64,000 nucleotides of DNA. It comes from Streptomyces flavotricini. GTDB taxonomy: Bacteria; Actinomycetota; Actinomycetes; Streptomycetales; Streptomycetaceae. The notes under the pieces are model-generated. The model worked only from the letters and a program-made list of their open reading frames with translations. It was not told where the DNA came from and did not search any database. This document shows, piece after piece, positions 42,010 to 51,551 of the stretch (its first letter is position 1; each line of letters opens with the position of its first letter). Position numbers and translations under genes: made by a program. Where the stretch lies: the NCBI RefSeq assembly GCF_020639365.1, contig NZ_JAINUL010000001.1, forward strand, positions 2,307,951 to 2,371,950. The letters are read 5' to 3'.

Positions 42010-44347
42010 GCGTGCCCCACACCTCCTCCGCGAGCACCTCGACCGTACGGGCCGCCGTCAGCGGGTGAGGGGGGCCGGGGTTGCCCAGCAGGTGCACCGG
42101 AAGGACCTCGACCGCGCTCTCGTACTCCCGGCAGATCCTGCGCAGTTCGCCCCACTGGCGCTCGGTCGGCGCACCGGGCACGGCGGCGCGGTGCCAGGCG
42201 GCCACCGAGCCGCGGAAGTTCTCGGTCAGCGCGCGGACCAGAGTGGCGCAGCCGAGCACGCCGAGCTCCGCCGACGTCGCCGTGATCCGTCGTTTGACGG
42301 CCGTGCCGGCGACGCGCCGGGTGACCGTGTCGAGCACCGCGAGCGCCTCCTGGAACCGGCGCCGTACCGGTCCCGGCAGGTCCGGGGCGGCCGGCTCCGG
42401 CTCGGGCGGGCTCTCGACGAGCACCGACGTCGGTGACCCCGGTGACGGGGTGCGCCGCTCGTCGGCGGCGGCCGGCAGGGAGCGCGGCCGGGGTTCAGGC
42501 GTCCACGAGGCCATCGCCCGGCGCAGTTCGGCGAGTTCGGCGGTCTGCTGCTCCAGGTCGCGGCGCATCCTCTCGCCGAGCTGGACCAGGCCCTCCTCGC
42601 GGCGCCCGTCCGCAAGACGCCCGTCCAGCTTCCGCAGCGCCTTGTCCGCCCTCTCGGGGAAGCCGCCCTGCCGGTACACCAGCGGCCGGGACCCGATCGC
42701 GCGCGCGAGACGGTCCTGCATGGCCTGCGAGACGTGGCCGTTGACGACGAGCAGCACCTCGCACCGCCCCGGACGCACCGCACTGCGCAGGCTGTGCACC
42801 TGGGCCGCGATCCGTTCGGCGTCGTCGGCGACGAGGACGGAGCGGGTGAGGATCACCGCGAGGTGGGCGTTCGGCGCGGGAGAGAGCCAGTGCAGCACCT
42901 CCTCGCGGCCTCCCGGCGGGGCCGACAGCCGGGCCGGGACCGGATCGCGCGAGGCGATCCGCCACTGGCCGATGTCCAGGGCCGTGCGCACGTCCGTCTC
43001 GACCTGCCGACGGGCGACGCCCTCGTGCAGATCGCGCACCGCCTGCAGCACCCTGGCGGCCGGCACGTCCCGTACCGCACCCCCGCCGCCGTCGAGCCGG
43101 TCCTTGTCCTCGACGAGCTGCCAGGCTTGCCGGCAGGTCTTGAGGACCTCGCGGGGCACCCCGTCCGTCAGCTCGTGCAGCAGCCGCAGGGCCTCCGCGT
43201 CGAACGGGCCCGCCGACCCGTCGGGCGCCGGTCCGCGGGGCCCGCCGCCGTCGCCCCGGCCCGCGTGGACGTACGCGGCGACCAGCTCGCCGGTGAGCCT
43301 TTCGTCGAATCCGCTCGGCCACAGCTGCACCAGCCGCTCGTGCACGCTCTGCCGCAGCTCCCCCAGCCCGCTCGGAGAGACGCAGAAGACCAGCAGGCCG
43401 CCGCGGCTCGCGTAGATGTTGACGAGCCGTTCGAAGGCGTCCATGAACGTGCGCCGGTGCTCGTCGCGCCACTCGAGCACCTTCTCCAGGGAGTCGATCA
43501 GGAGGGCGTACGGCTTGCCGACCCGGCCGTGCAGGACGGCCTGCACCGCCAGCGTGTCGAACACCCGGTCGATGCCCGCGGCGTCCTCGTGACCGCCCTG
43601 CCCCGCCGCGGGCCCGATGGCCTCGGTGATCCCGCGCTCCCGCAGCGGCTCGGCGGGCTCGCCGCCGTTCAGCCAGTCCCACACCATCCTGTTGAACGAC
43701 GGATCCTGGAGCAGTGCCAGCGCGGTGGCGAAGCGGCGGTGCTCGGTGACCTCGCCCAAGGTGCGGCGCAGGTCCGCGTGGATCACCTCGGGGTCGTAGC
43801 GCAGCGCCGACACCACCTTGTCCGGGTCGAGGCTGCCGCCCCGCAGCCCCGCCGCGATCTCGCCGAGCGCACCCAGTCGCGCGTCGCTGCCCTGCGTGTC
43901 GACGCGGTTGGCCGTCGCGTACGCGTAGTAGTTGCGGACCAGTTCCTCGAAGGCGCGCTTCCCCTGGGGGGTGTCCCCGGGGCCGCGCAACCGGTCCCGG
44001 TACATCCGCCCCATGTCCTGCACCGGCTCGTCCATGATCCACATGGCCAGGGGGTCCGGCAGCCGGCCCAGATCGGCGTACGCCTTGCGCAGCGCATGGC
44101 TCTTGCCCAGTCCGAACTCGCCCACCAGGGCGATCACCCGGCCGCGCCGGCCCCCGGTCGGCCGGCTGCCGAGGTAGTCGTCGACCAGCCGGGTGAGCTC
44201 GACGGTGGTCGGCGTCCCGATCGTCGCGTTGCCCGAGTCCGCCGCCTCGACCGGCACGTTCCCGAGGTCGGCCGATGGGCCGAGGCGCACGACCGGACTC
44301 AGGGGGAAGGGGTTGCTGTGCCAGATGTCTCCACTGTCTGGGGCCAC
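41990..44347 (-). CDS. Large P-loop ATPase with C-terminal coiled coil
   Basis: 785 residues from GTG 44347 (GAGGAG eight bases upstream; a GTG at 44356 would add three residues). Walker A is GEFGLGKS at residues 76-83, and Walker B is YALLIDSLEKV. The mid part includes a domain with VILTRSVLVADDAE and VLLVVNGHVSQ strands. A coiled-coil segment (about 585-620) and a Pro-rich linker precede a helical C-terminus. It looks like a STAND/AAA ATPase of unknown function. It is the last gene of the set 46376-41990, in the same direction as the two genes before it. Confidence 0.8.
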   Translation of the reverse strand: MAPDSGDIWHSNPFPLSPVVRLGPSADLGNVPVEAADSGNATIGTPTTVELTRLVDDYLGSRPTGGRRGRVIALVGEFGLGKSHALRKAYADLGRLPDPLAMWIMDEPVQDMGRMYRDRLRGPGDTPQGKRAFEELVRNYYAYATANRVDTQGSDARLGALGEIAAGLRGGSLDPDKVVSALRYDPEVIHADLRRTLGEVTEHRRFATALALLQDPSFNRMVWDWLNGGEPAEPLRERGITEAIGPAAGQGGHEDAAGIDRVFDTLAVQAVLHGRVGKPYALLIDSLEKVLEWRDEHRRTFMDAFERLVNIYASRGGLLVFCVSPSGLGELRQSVHERLVQLWPSGFDERLTGELVAAYVHAGRGDGGGPRGPAPDGSAGPFDAEALRLLHELTDGVPREVLKTCRQAWQLVEDKDRLDGGGGAVRDVPAARVLQAVRDLHEGVARRQVETDVRTALDIGQWRIASRDPVPARLSAPPGGREEVLHWLSPAPNAHLAVILTRSVLVADDAERIAAQVHSLRSAVRPGRCEVLLVVNGHVSQAMQDRLARAIGSRPLVYRQGGFPERADKALRKLDGRLADGRREEGLVQLGERMRRDLEQQTAELAELRRAMASWTPEPRPRSLPAAADERRTPSPGSPTSVLVESPPEPEPAAPDLPGPVRRRFQEALAVLDTVTRRVAGTAVKRRITATSAELGVLGCATLVRALTENFRGSVAAWHRAAVPGAPTERQWGELRRICREYESAVEVLPVHLLGNPGPPHPLTAARTVEVLAEEVWGTLSGAAP

Positions 44348-44463
44348 GGCGGGCACTCCTCGTGTTTCCGGTGACGGCGATCCGAGCGGCGGACGGATGG
44401 GGCGTGGGAGCTGGGTCAGGGGCTCGCGTGCGGGGCGGAGCCGTCACGCTACGAATCTTCGGG

Positions 44464-45498
44464 TCAGGAGTCGTCGGGCGGGAAGTCGTGGGCGAGCGCA
44501 CCGAGCAGGTTCTCCCTGGCCTCGCGTCTGAGCCGCTCCGCGTGGTGGCTCAGCTCGCGCGCCGTGATCCGGACCGGTTCGCCCGCGCGTATCTGGTGTT
44601 CGGCCGCGGCGTGGTAGACCAGCCGCAGCTCCCTCACATCGGCGGGCTCCCACCCGGTCAGGAGCGTCGCGTCCGGGTCGGGGTGGCCCGAACGGGCGGC
44701 CTGACCGAACGCCACCCTGTCCTCCCCCTTCAGGTGGCCGAGTTCGAGGTGCGTGACGGCGGGATGCCTGCCCACCTCCTTGACCACTTCCTTGGCCCGG
44801 GCGGTCGCTCCGTGGCTGATCTCGACGAAGAGGACGATCCGGCTCCGCGCATGCTTGAGACAGGTCAGGAGGAACTCGCTGCGCACGCCCGGGTCCTTCC
44901 AGGCGATGTGCGGCACGATGACGAAGAGCAGCGCGTCCTGCTGCTCCAGGAGCTCGCTGATCGCTTCGAACGCCTCACCCGGGGGCCATTTGGAGATGCC
45001 CGTGTCGACATGGGCCAGCTTCGTGCGCAGTTCCGTGACGACCTGCTTCACGATGCCGGCGTTGATGGCCGGAACGGTGGCGAACCGGCCGTTGTCGTCG
45101 AGGCTGATGACGTCGCCGATGTTGTCGTAGCCGGCCGTCATCGCGACGACCTGGTTCAGGGGCGGGTCCGGGTCCATCCGTTCGATGTGCTTCTGCGCCT
45201 CGTGGACGCACCGGTGGATGAGCGTGGTCTTGCCCATGCCGATCGGGCCGGTCACCACCACCAGAGAGCCGTAGTTCACCCCGCTGTCGACCACGTCCGG
45301 GAGCCTCTCCAGCCACTTCCGGAAGGTGTCCACCTGCGCCTTGGCGTGATCGACGTCCACCCACTGCTCGCAGTGGCTCGTCTCGCTCCAGGGCACCAGC
45401 GGGTAGTCGACCCGGGGCGGGGACTCGGCGTTGCGCAGGGCCTGCCTCTTCTTCGGCACGCGCACGCCGTACGGGTTGTGCTGCGCAGGCACCGTCAT
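44464..45498 (-). CDS. P-loop ATPase, uncharacterised
   Basis: 344 residues from ATG 45498. Walker A is GPIGMGKT (84-91), a Walker B-like strand is ALLFVIVPH, and RIVLFVEISHG follows. It resembles small AAA/ORC-type ATPases. The start overlaps the stop of the membrane-protein gene (ATGA). With the large ATPase downstream it would give a two-ATPase complex beside a membrane protein. Function unknown. Confidence 0.8.
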   Translation of the reverse strand: MTVPAQHNPYGVRVPKKRQALRNAESPPRVDYPLVPWSETSHCEQWVDVDHAKAQVDTFRKWLERLPDVVDSGVNYGSLVVVTGPIGMGKTTLIHRCVHEAQKHIERMDPDPPLNQVVAMTAGYDNIGDVISLDDNGRFATVPAINAGIVKQVVTELRTKLAHVDTGISKWPPGEAFEAISELLEQQDALLFVIVPHIAWKDPGVRSEFLLTCLKHARSRIVLFVEISHGATARAKEVVKEVGRHPAVTHLELGHLKGEDRVAFGQAARSGHPDPDATLLTGWEPADVRELRLVYHAAAEHQIRAGEPVRITARELSHHAERLRREARENLLGALAHDFPPDDS

Positions 45499-46376
45499 GC
45501 GGCCGCTCCCGGGGTCGTGCGAGCCAGGCGCTCGCGTGCGGTACGCCATCTCCGCTGGAACCCGCGCCTGTTGAGATCCGACACGGCGCTCAGCTTACGG
45601 TCCACGGACTGCCGCACCTCCTGCGCCCGCCGGGCGCGCGCGTCGGTTCCGAGCCGCCGGTCGCCGTCGAACTCGGGCAGCGGCCGGGCCAGCGGCAGCT
45701 CGTCCGCCAGCCGATGGGCCCGCGCCCGCCGCGCACCGGGTGCGGAGATCTGGGCGAGGGCCGCGCCCAGCGCCTCGCGCGCCGTCAGCACCGCCGTGTG
45801 GTCCGCCGCCGGATCGTCCTCGTAGTTCCTGAGGTACTCCCGGGCAGCCGCCCGGAAGGATGTTCTCCCGCTCTCCAACTGCTGTTTCAGCAGCCGCCGT
45901 TCGACGGAGGTGCGCTCCCAGGACTGTCCGCCGAGCGTGAGCAGGGCGCCCACCGCGAGGAGGGGGAGCGAGGTCAGGAAGGTCTCGAACCAGCCGTTCT
46001 CCCCCTTCTTCTCCTCGGCCGCGGCTCCCGGCGCATCGGCCGCGGCCCCCATCAGCGCCGAACAGGCCCGGGCGAAGTCGTCCTGACGGCGCACGGACCA
46101 CGCCTGCGGCGTCATGCGCCCGACGGAGGCCGTGGGCATCACGGAGTCCGTGGCCATGACGGAAACGGGGGCCGACGCCGCCGGTTGCAGGAGGCCCAGG
46201 CGTGCGGCGGCCGTGAAGAGCTCGGCCCGGTGCGAGGCGTCGAGGCAGTACACGAGCTGGACGTCGCGCTCCTTGGACCCGGCGGGCGCGGCGAACGCCG
46301 GGGCGGCCGCCAGCAGCACGAGGACCACGGCGGCCGTCCCGGGCCCCGTCCGACCCTGACGCCTTTTCCGCCTCAT
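45495..46376 (-). CDS. Signal-anchored membrane protein with cytoplasmic helical tail
   Basis: 293 residues from ATG 46376, preceded by a strong GGAGGGGGAGG site. An N-terminal signal segment (VVLVLLAAAPAFAAPAG) leads to an exported domain with two Cys, then a transmembrane helix (FLTSLPLLAVGALLTLGG, about 135-155) and an Arg-rich cytoplasmic helical domain. I do not recognise it. It is first in the three-gene operon with the two ATPases, so it probably links an outside signal to them (inference). Confidence 0.75.
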   Translation of the reverse strand: MRRKRRQGRTGPGTAAVVLVLLAAAPAFAAPAGSKERDVQLVYCLDASHRAELFTAAARLGLLQPAASAPVSVMATDSVMPTASVGRMTPQAWSVRRQDDFARACSALMGAAADAPGAAAEEKKGENGWFETFLTSLPLLAVGALLTLGGQSWERTSVERRLLKQQLESGRTSFRAAAREYLRNYEDDPAADHTAVLTAREALGAALAQISAPGARRARAHRLADELPLARPLPEFDGDRRLGTDARARRAQEVRQSVDRKLSAVSDLNRRGFQRRWRTARERLARTTPGAAA

Positions 46377-46468
46377 GCGCACCCTCCCCCTCCGGCCACG
46401 CCCGGTGCCCGTTCCTCGACTCGTTCCCCTGGGCCCCGCAAGGGTCGCCGCCACCGCCCTGGCGGCCG

Positions 46469-47716
46469 TCAGGCGGGCGACCGCCCCTTGGTCAACGACT
46501 CCCGCGCCACCCTCTCGGGGGGACGCTCCCCGTCGGCTTCGGGTTCAGGCCCACCCCGGCGCCGCCACGGCCACGGCGGATGGGCGAGCAGCGCCTGCGA
46601 CGTGCCGTGGAGCAGGTTGACGACGAGTACGGCGGGGCCGACGGTCGCGACCGTGCCGGGGAAGTCGCGCTCCAGGGCGAGGGCGATGAGGACGGCCGTG
46701 ATGCCGTTCTGCTGCCCCAGTCCGAGCCCGATCCGGTCCCGCCGCTCCAGTCCCCGCACGAACAGGGGCATGACGCCCAGGGCGACCACCGCTTGCGCGC
46801 CGAACGCGGCCGCGCCGAGGACCAGTCCGGGCAGGAGCGCCACGCCATGGGCCAGGAACAGGCCGAGTGCCAGGAACGCGGCCGGATAGGCCACGGCGAC
46901 GGCCCGGTCGACGACCTTGTCGAACGCCCCCGTACGGACGACCAGACCGGCCAGCGCCACCGCGGGCATCAGCATGCCCGACGCGGCGACCGCGAGCATC
47001 GCCACCACCAGCGCTCCCGTGAGGACCGCCCCGGCGCGCCGGCCCCGCGGCGTGCCCGCGAGCGCCGTGGCCGCCGCCCCCGAACCGGCGAGCGCCCGCA
47101 GCGCCCTGCGCCCGGCCCACCACAGCAGCAGCACCCCGGCGAGCAGAGCGGCGTTGAGACCCAGACCCCTGGCATAGCCGCCGGCCCCGCCGCCCGCCAC
47201 GGCCGGTGCGCCCTCGTGGCCCGCGGCCGTGTAGGCGTAGGCCGCGACGTACAGCGTCAGCAGCACCGTCATCGGATCGTCGAACGAGGCCCACGCCGCG
47301 AGCAGCGATCGGGCGCGCGGCGACATGCGTTCGCCCTTGCCGAGCGCCGCGACGGACAGCGGATCGATCTGGGCCACCGCGATGCCGAGCACCAGGTACT
47401 CGGGCCGGTCGAAGGTCAGCACCATCACGCCCGCGATGAGCGACGCCTTCAGGACGACGCCGAGCGTCACGGCCGCCACCACTGCGGACAGGTCCGAGCG
47501 CAGGGCCCCGAGATCGATCGAGTACGTGGATCCGTACAGGCCGACGGCGAGCAGCAGCCCCGTGCCGTAGAGGTAGCCTCCACTGCCGAGCAGCGCCGCC
47601 GGCTCGGTGAACAGCCCGATCGTCACGCCGACCAGCAGCGCGCCGATCCCGCCGGCCACGACCGCCGGGATCGATTCCGGCAGCCGCCATGGCCGGGCAC
47701 GTCCACCTCTCCTCAC
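46469..47716 (-). CDS. Cation/proton antiporter, CPA family
   Basis: 415 residues from GTG 47716, just behind a GGAGGGGGAGGGG run; an ATG at 47761 would add 15. About ten to twelve membrane helices are seen. The ion-binding motifs of CPA antiporters are AQIDPLSVAALG and SFDDPMTVLL. It exchanges Na+ or K+ for H+ across the plasma membrane. A charged C-terminal tail ends at residue 415. Its promoter lies in a 230-bp gap that also has a 7-bp-stem hairpin. Confidence 0.85.
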   Translation of the reverse strand: MRRGGRARPWRLPESIPAVVAGGIGALLVGVTIGLFTEPAALLGSGGYLYGTGLLLAVGLYGSTYSIDLGALRSDLSAVVAAVTLGVVLKASLIAGVMVLTFDRPEYLVLGIAVAQIDPLSVAALGKGERMSPRARSLLAAWASFDDPMTVLLTLYVAAYAYTAAGHEGAPAVAGGGAGGYARGLGLNAALLAGVLLLWWAGRRALRALAGSGAAATALAGTPRGRRAGAVLTGALVVAMLAVAASGMLMPAVALAGLVVRTGAFDKVVDRAVAVAYPAAFLALGLFLAHGVALLPGLVLGAAAFGAQAVVALGVMPLFVRGLERRDRIGLGLGQQNGITAVLIALALERDFPGTVATVGPAVLVVNLLHGTSQALLAHPPWPWRRRGGPEPEADGERPPERVARESLTKGRSPA

Positions 47717-47821
47717 AGCCCCTCCCCCTCCCGGCCCGCGGACGTCGCCCTGCACCCCCATGCGTCGGCGCCGCGGACCCAGGTGAATCGTAGGGGGCGC
47801 GGGCGTCGAATCGAAAGCCGG

Positions 47822-47844
47822 ACTCCCGCTTCCTGTACGGGAGT
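47822..47844. terminator. Hairpin between the DUF421 and antiporter genes
   Basis: actcccg and cgggagt form a 7-bp stem around cttcctgta, about 100 bp beyond the DUF421 stop and 106 bp before the antiporter start. It could be a terminator or operator; there is no U-tract. Confidence 0.3.
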
Positions 47845-47946
47845 TGACTGTTCGACCCGAATGGACGACACAAGATGGCGCGCCTCGACCGCTTCTGTGC
47901 GGTCGTGCCAGGAAGATGCCCGGTCCGGGCCGTCGCCGAACACCGG

Positions 47947-48546
47947 CTACCGGGACCGGCCGCTCAGGGCGTCCACTTTTCGGTCAAGGGCGGCCAGGGC
48001 GGCTCGGAGGGCTGCGATGTCGGACTTGTCCGCCGATTGTTCGGGTTCCGCCAGCTGGACCACCAGGGCGCCGCCCGGTTCCAGGGTGACCTCCGTGGTC
48101 TCCGCGACGTCGTCGCCGCCCTGGTGGCGGACCGCCGCGTCCAGGTCCGCCCGGCGCAGGCCGTTGCGCCGGATCACCGGGGTGAGCCAGTGTCCGTCGC
48201 GGGCCAGGGTGGTGGGGGTGCCCTCCAGGAGGCGCCCCAGCCATTCGTAGCGGGCGGCCGCCCGGACGACCACGTTGTTGACCGCGAGCAGTACGGCGGC
48301 TCCGAAGGCCGCCCCGAGGACCGAGTCGTCCGGGCCGATCACGGCGTTCTGCACGACGTTGGCCAGCAGCAGCATGACCACCAGGTCGAACGTGCTGAGT
48401 TGTGCGAGCTGGCGCTTGCCGACGATCCGCAGCAGCAGGAGGATCAGTACGTAGACCCCGATGGTGCGGAGCGCCTTCTCCAGGTACGGGATGTCGCCGT
48501 GCAGGAACGGCGTGAGGGCGTCTTGGGCGGCGTGCACCCCGTCCAC
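47947..48546 (-). CDS. DUF421-domain (YetF-like) membrane protein
   Basis: 199 residues, starting at GTG 48546. Two or three N-terminal membrane helices contain VLILLLLRIVGKRQLAQLST, the family signature. The cytoplasmic part follows with GTPTTLARDGHW and the RNGLRRADLDAAVR element. A C-terminal coiled segment ends the protein. DUF421 proteins are of unclear function, linked in Bacillus to the spore coat or membrane. It is 25 bp downstream of a small unassigned gene. Confidence 0.9.
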   Translation of the reverse strand: MDGVHAAQDALTPFLHGDIPYLEKALRTIGVYVLILLLLRIVGKRQLAQLSTFDLVVMLLLANVVQNAVIGPDDSVLGAAFGAAVLLAVNNVVVRAAARYEWLGRLLEGTPTTLARDGHWLTPVIRRNGLRRADLDAAVRHQGGDDVAETTEVTLEPGGALVVQLAEPEQSADKSDIAALRAALAALDRKVDALSGRSR

Positions 48547-48571
48547 GCTGGCACATCCGCCGCGGCCGGTG

Positions 48572-48904
48572 TCAGCGACCCGCCGTGTTCGAGCGGAGCA
48601 GGACCTCGGCCGCGGTCAGTCCGCTCTGCCCGCCCCAGGTGAAGGTGAGGCCGCGCTCCTGCGCGGCCTCGGCCAGCCCGCTGCCCAGGACCTCCGCGGC
48701 CAGGGCCAGGGCCTGGATCCCGTCCACCCCGTGGATCTCGTACGTGCTCTCGGACAGGCCCTCGAGCCGGCACGGGCAGATCCAGTCGCCGGCCGGGTCC
48801 GGATCGGGGTACGGGGCGCCCAGCTGGAGGGTGACCGGGAAGGTCTCGCCGTCCCGTGTCACCGCTTCCAGGTGGCGGGTGGCGATCACCAGGTGGTTCT
48901 TCAT
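48572..48904 (-). CDS. Small uncharacterised protein
   Basis: 110 residues, with a beta-rich start (LVIATRHLEAVTRDGETFPV), a WICPCRLEG segment with two Cys, and a helical end. It recalls DUF6968-type proteins, which I cannot confirm. The ATG follows GAAGG. It may be co-transcribed with the DUF421 gene. Confidence 0.7.
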   Translation of the reverse strand: MKNHLVIATRHLEAVTRDGETFPVTLQLGAPYPDPDPAGDWICPCRLEGLSESTYEIHGVDGIQALALAAEVLGSGLAEAAQERGLTFTWGGQSGLTAAEVLLRSNTAGR

Positions 48905-49010
48905 GCGTTCGGCCTTCGGTCGACTTCGGTGGGGCCAGTCTGACCTGGTACGCGTCGGTTCCCCGTAGGGGCGGCCGCCCGACCCGCCGGGGGACGGGCG
49001 GCCTCGTGCG

Positions 49011-49847
49011 TCACGGCTTCGGCAGGGTGCAGCCCGCGCGGGTCAGGTCGATCTTGTTGCCCGCGCCGATGCACGGGACGATGATGTACGTCTCCTGGGC
49101 GTAGTTGATGCCCTGGCGGACGGTGACCTTGCCGGTCTCGTCCACCTCGCACGGGTTGTTCTCCGTGCAGCGCTGCCCGTCCTCATTGCCCGTGTTGTTG
49201 ACCGCGACGACCTTGCCCGTCGTCGTGTCGATCACCGGGGAGCCCGAGGTGCCGCCGATCGTGTTGCAGGACGAGGTGTAGCGGACCGAGTCCTTCCAGG
49301 TCCACTCCCCCTCCTTGAGCCGGTACGCGAAGCCGTCCACGTTGCAGCTGTAGATCCGCTTCCAGTACCCCGACACGACCTTGATCGCCGTGCCCTGCAC
49401 CGGGCGGGCGTCGTTCAGGGTGAGCGCGGCGATGCCGTACTGGCTCTGGATCTGCGCGTACGTCTTGGTCAGCTGGTAGATCGAGATGTCCGTGTCGGTC
49501 ATCGTCGCGTACGCGATCTTGCTCGCCCGGAGCGTCGCCACGCGCGAGCCCGACGCGTTGAGCAGCGAGAACGAGCGGCTGGACGACTGGTCCTTGACGA
49601 CCTCGCCCGGCCCCGGGAAGCCGGATTCGATGCAGTGCCCGTTGGAGAGCACGAGCGCGGGGTCGTCCGGCTGGGAGCCGGGGGCGCGGACGACGGAGCC
49701 GGAGCAGTTGCTGAGCGCGACGGTGCCCGCGTAGTTCACGGTGACGGCCGGCGCCGCCTTGTCCCGGGATGTCGAGGCCACGGCCGGTGCCGCCGCCGCT
49801 CCTATCAGGAGCAGCGACAGCACGGCGCCGACGAGAGGCTTGCGCAT
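49011..49847 (-). CDS. Secreted trypsin-like serine protease
   Basis: 278 residues from ATG 49847, preceded by AGAGGGGAA. A signal peptide (VGAVLSLLLIGAAAAPAVAS) precedes the mature protease. His71 in SNGHCIES, Asp120 in TDTDISIYQ and Ser201 in GGTSGSPV form the triad. Several Cys (NCSG/HC, SCNV/SCNT, RCTENNPC) likely make disulfides. The Ser motif GTSGS differs from the usual GDSGG. It acts outside the cell; substrate unknown. Confidence 0.9.
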   Translation of the reverse strand: MRKPLVGAVLSLLLIGAAAAPAVASTSRDKAAPAVTVNYAGTVALSNCSGSVVRAPGSQPDDPALVLSNGHCIESGFPGPGEVVKDQSSSRSFSLLNASGSRVATLRASKIAYATMTDTDISIYQLTKTYAQIQSQYGIAALTLNDARPVQGTAIKVVSGYWKRIYSCNVDGFAYRLKEGEWTWKDSVRYTSSCNTIGGTSGSPVIDTTTGKVVAVNNTGNEDGQRCTENNPCEVDETGKVTVRQGINYAQETYIIVPCIGAGNKIDLTRAGCTLPKP

Positions 49848-49976
49848 GTGGGGGTTCCCCTCTGATGACGATGCAACCGAAGATCCTCCGGTTGTCATGT
49901 GCATTGTTGGGACCTGCGCATCAACAGGCAAGGATGTGGCCAGAGTTGGCGGGTTTCGGGTTTCGAAGGGCTCCCG

Positions 49977-50738
49977 TCAGCGCAGGAGGCGGTCCCGGAG
50001 CCGGGCCGCCGTCGCCGGGGTGATCCCGACGCGCTCGGCGAGGTATTCGGCCGGGGAGCCGTAGCGCGTGGTCAGGTCGGCGAGGACGAGGGACAGGATC
50101 TGCGCCGGGGCGCGGCCGTACGAGGGCCAGCGCATCGTGCGGCCCGGGTTGGCGGCGTGCCAGTCGGCCGTGAGGCGGGTGGTGGCCAGTTCGGTGAGCG
50201 CGAAATCGGCCAGGACCTCCTCCTCGGACACGTCGAGGAGAATCAGCACGAACGCGGCGATCAGGCCGGTGCGGTCCTTGCCGGAGGTGCAGTGGAAGAC
50301 CGTCGGACCGGGGCCGGCGGCGATGAGCTCGATGGTCCGGCGGATCTCGTCGACGCCGTCCTCGGTCACCTCGGCGAACCGGTCGGCCAGATACCGCCAG
50401 GGGTCGGTGTCCGGATCTATCGCGGCCTGGTCGTACGGGCGGTGCTCGATGCTGAGGTTGGCGTACGCGAACCGCTCGGGCTCGGGGATCCGGCCCTTGG
50501 CCTCGATCTCCCAGGGGTAGCGCAGGTCGATGACCGTGCGTATGCCGAGGCCGAGGAAGCGGTCCCAGTCCGCCCGGGCCGCGGGCCCCGCCAGCTTTCC
50601 GAGCGAGTCGGACCGGTAGAGCGCGCCCCAGGCGACGGTACGCCCGTCGGCGGAGCGGTACCCGCCCAGGTCGCGGAAGTTGTGCAGGCGGTCGAAGTCG
50701 ACGTGGCGGTGGCGCGTGGGCACGTTCGGGTCGGGCAA
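49977..50738 (-). CDS. Tyrosine-protein phosphatase (MptpB/DUF-type)
   Basis: 253 residues, with the start chosen at TTG 50738, six bases after GAGGAG; GTG 50723 is the alternative. The phosphatase loop is HCTSGKDRTG with Cys150 and Arg156, and FRDLGGYRSADGRTV is the N-terminal family mark. It dephosphorylates Tyr (or lipid) in the cytoplasm by the known C-x5-R mechanism. C-terminal helix-rich region. Confidence 0.88.
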   Translation of the reverse strand: MPDPNVPTRHRHVDFDRLHNFRDLGGYRSADGRTVAWGALYRSDSLGKLAGPAARADWDRFLGLGIRTVIDLRYPWEIEAKGRIPEPERFAYANLSIEHRPYDQAAIDPDTDPWRYLADRFAEVTEDGVDEIRRTIELIAAGPGPTVFHCTSGKDRTGLIAAFVLILLDVSEEEVLADFALTELATTRLTADWHAANPGRTMRWPSYGRAPAQILSLVLADLTTRYGSPAEYLAERVGITPATAARLRDRLLR

Positions 50739-50788
50739 CTGGGGCTCCTCGTAGGACGGTCGAGTGCCCCAGGATGCCCGATCGCTCC

Positions 50789-51457
50789 TCAGCGCTTGCG
50801 TGCGAGCGTGAGGCCGTCCGCGATCGGGAGCATCACCGACTCCATGCGCCCGTCGGCGCGCACGTGCGCGTTGAACTCCCGGATGGCCAGGGCGTTGCCC
50901 CGGGCCCCCGCGTCCACCGCCTCTCCCCCGTACAGGACGTTGTCGGCGGCGATCACCCCGCCGGGCCGCAGGCGGGGCACGAGCTCGTCCCAGTACGCGC
51001 GGTAGCCGGGCTTGTCCGCGTCCAGGAACACCAGGTCGATCACCGGCTCGTGCGGGAGCGCGCGCAGCGTCTCCAGCGCCGGGGCGATGGCGAGCTCGAT
51101 CCGGTCGCCGACCCCGGCCGCCTTCCAGGCCTCCTGCGCGATCGACGTCCACTCCTCGGAGACGTCGCAGGTCAGGACCCGCCCACCCGGGACCAGACCC
51201 GCCGCCAGGGCCAGGGTGGAGTAGCCGGTGAAGGTGCCGACCTCCACGATCCGGCGGGCCCCGAGCATCTTGCCCAGCAGGGTGAGGAAGACGCCCTGCT
51301 CGTGCGGGACCTGCATCTGCGCCTCGCGGCCGAGCGCGCGGGTCCGCTCGACGAGCTCCTCCTGCACGCGGCCCGGCGGCTCGGCCTGAGCGACCAGGTA
51401 CGCGTACACCTCGTCGGTGAGGTGCACCGTCTTCACTTCGTCGATGTCCCTGTCCAT
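50789..51457 (-). CDS. O-methyltransferase, class I SAM-dependent
   Basis: 222 residues from ATG 51457, preceded by AAGGGA. The SAM-binding motif VGTFTGYSTLALA and the metal-binding LDADKPGY match the catechol/caffeoyl-CoA O-methyltransferase group (family 3). It methylates small phenols or similar; substrate unknown. It lies beside the phosphatase, with a separate promoter likely. Confidence 0.92.
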   Translation of the reverse strand: MDRDIDEVKTVHLTDEVYAYLVAQAEPPGRVQEELVERTRALGREAQMQVPHEQGVFLTLLGKMLGARRIVEVGTFTGYSTLALAAGLVPGGRVLTCDVSEEWTSIAQEAWKAAGVGDRIELAIAPALETLRALPHEPVIDLVFLDADKPGYRAYWDELVPRLRPGGVIAADNVLYGGEAVDAGARGNALAIREFNAHVRADGRMESVMLPIADGLTLARKR

Positions 51458-51551
51458 GCCGTACGTCCCTTCGCGCGTCCCGTGCGTACGCCTTCGGGAC
51501 TGCCCAACGACGGCGCCCCGGGACGGCAACGGCCCGCCCCGGGCCGGGCCG

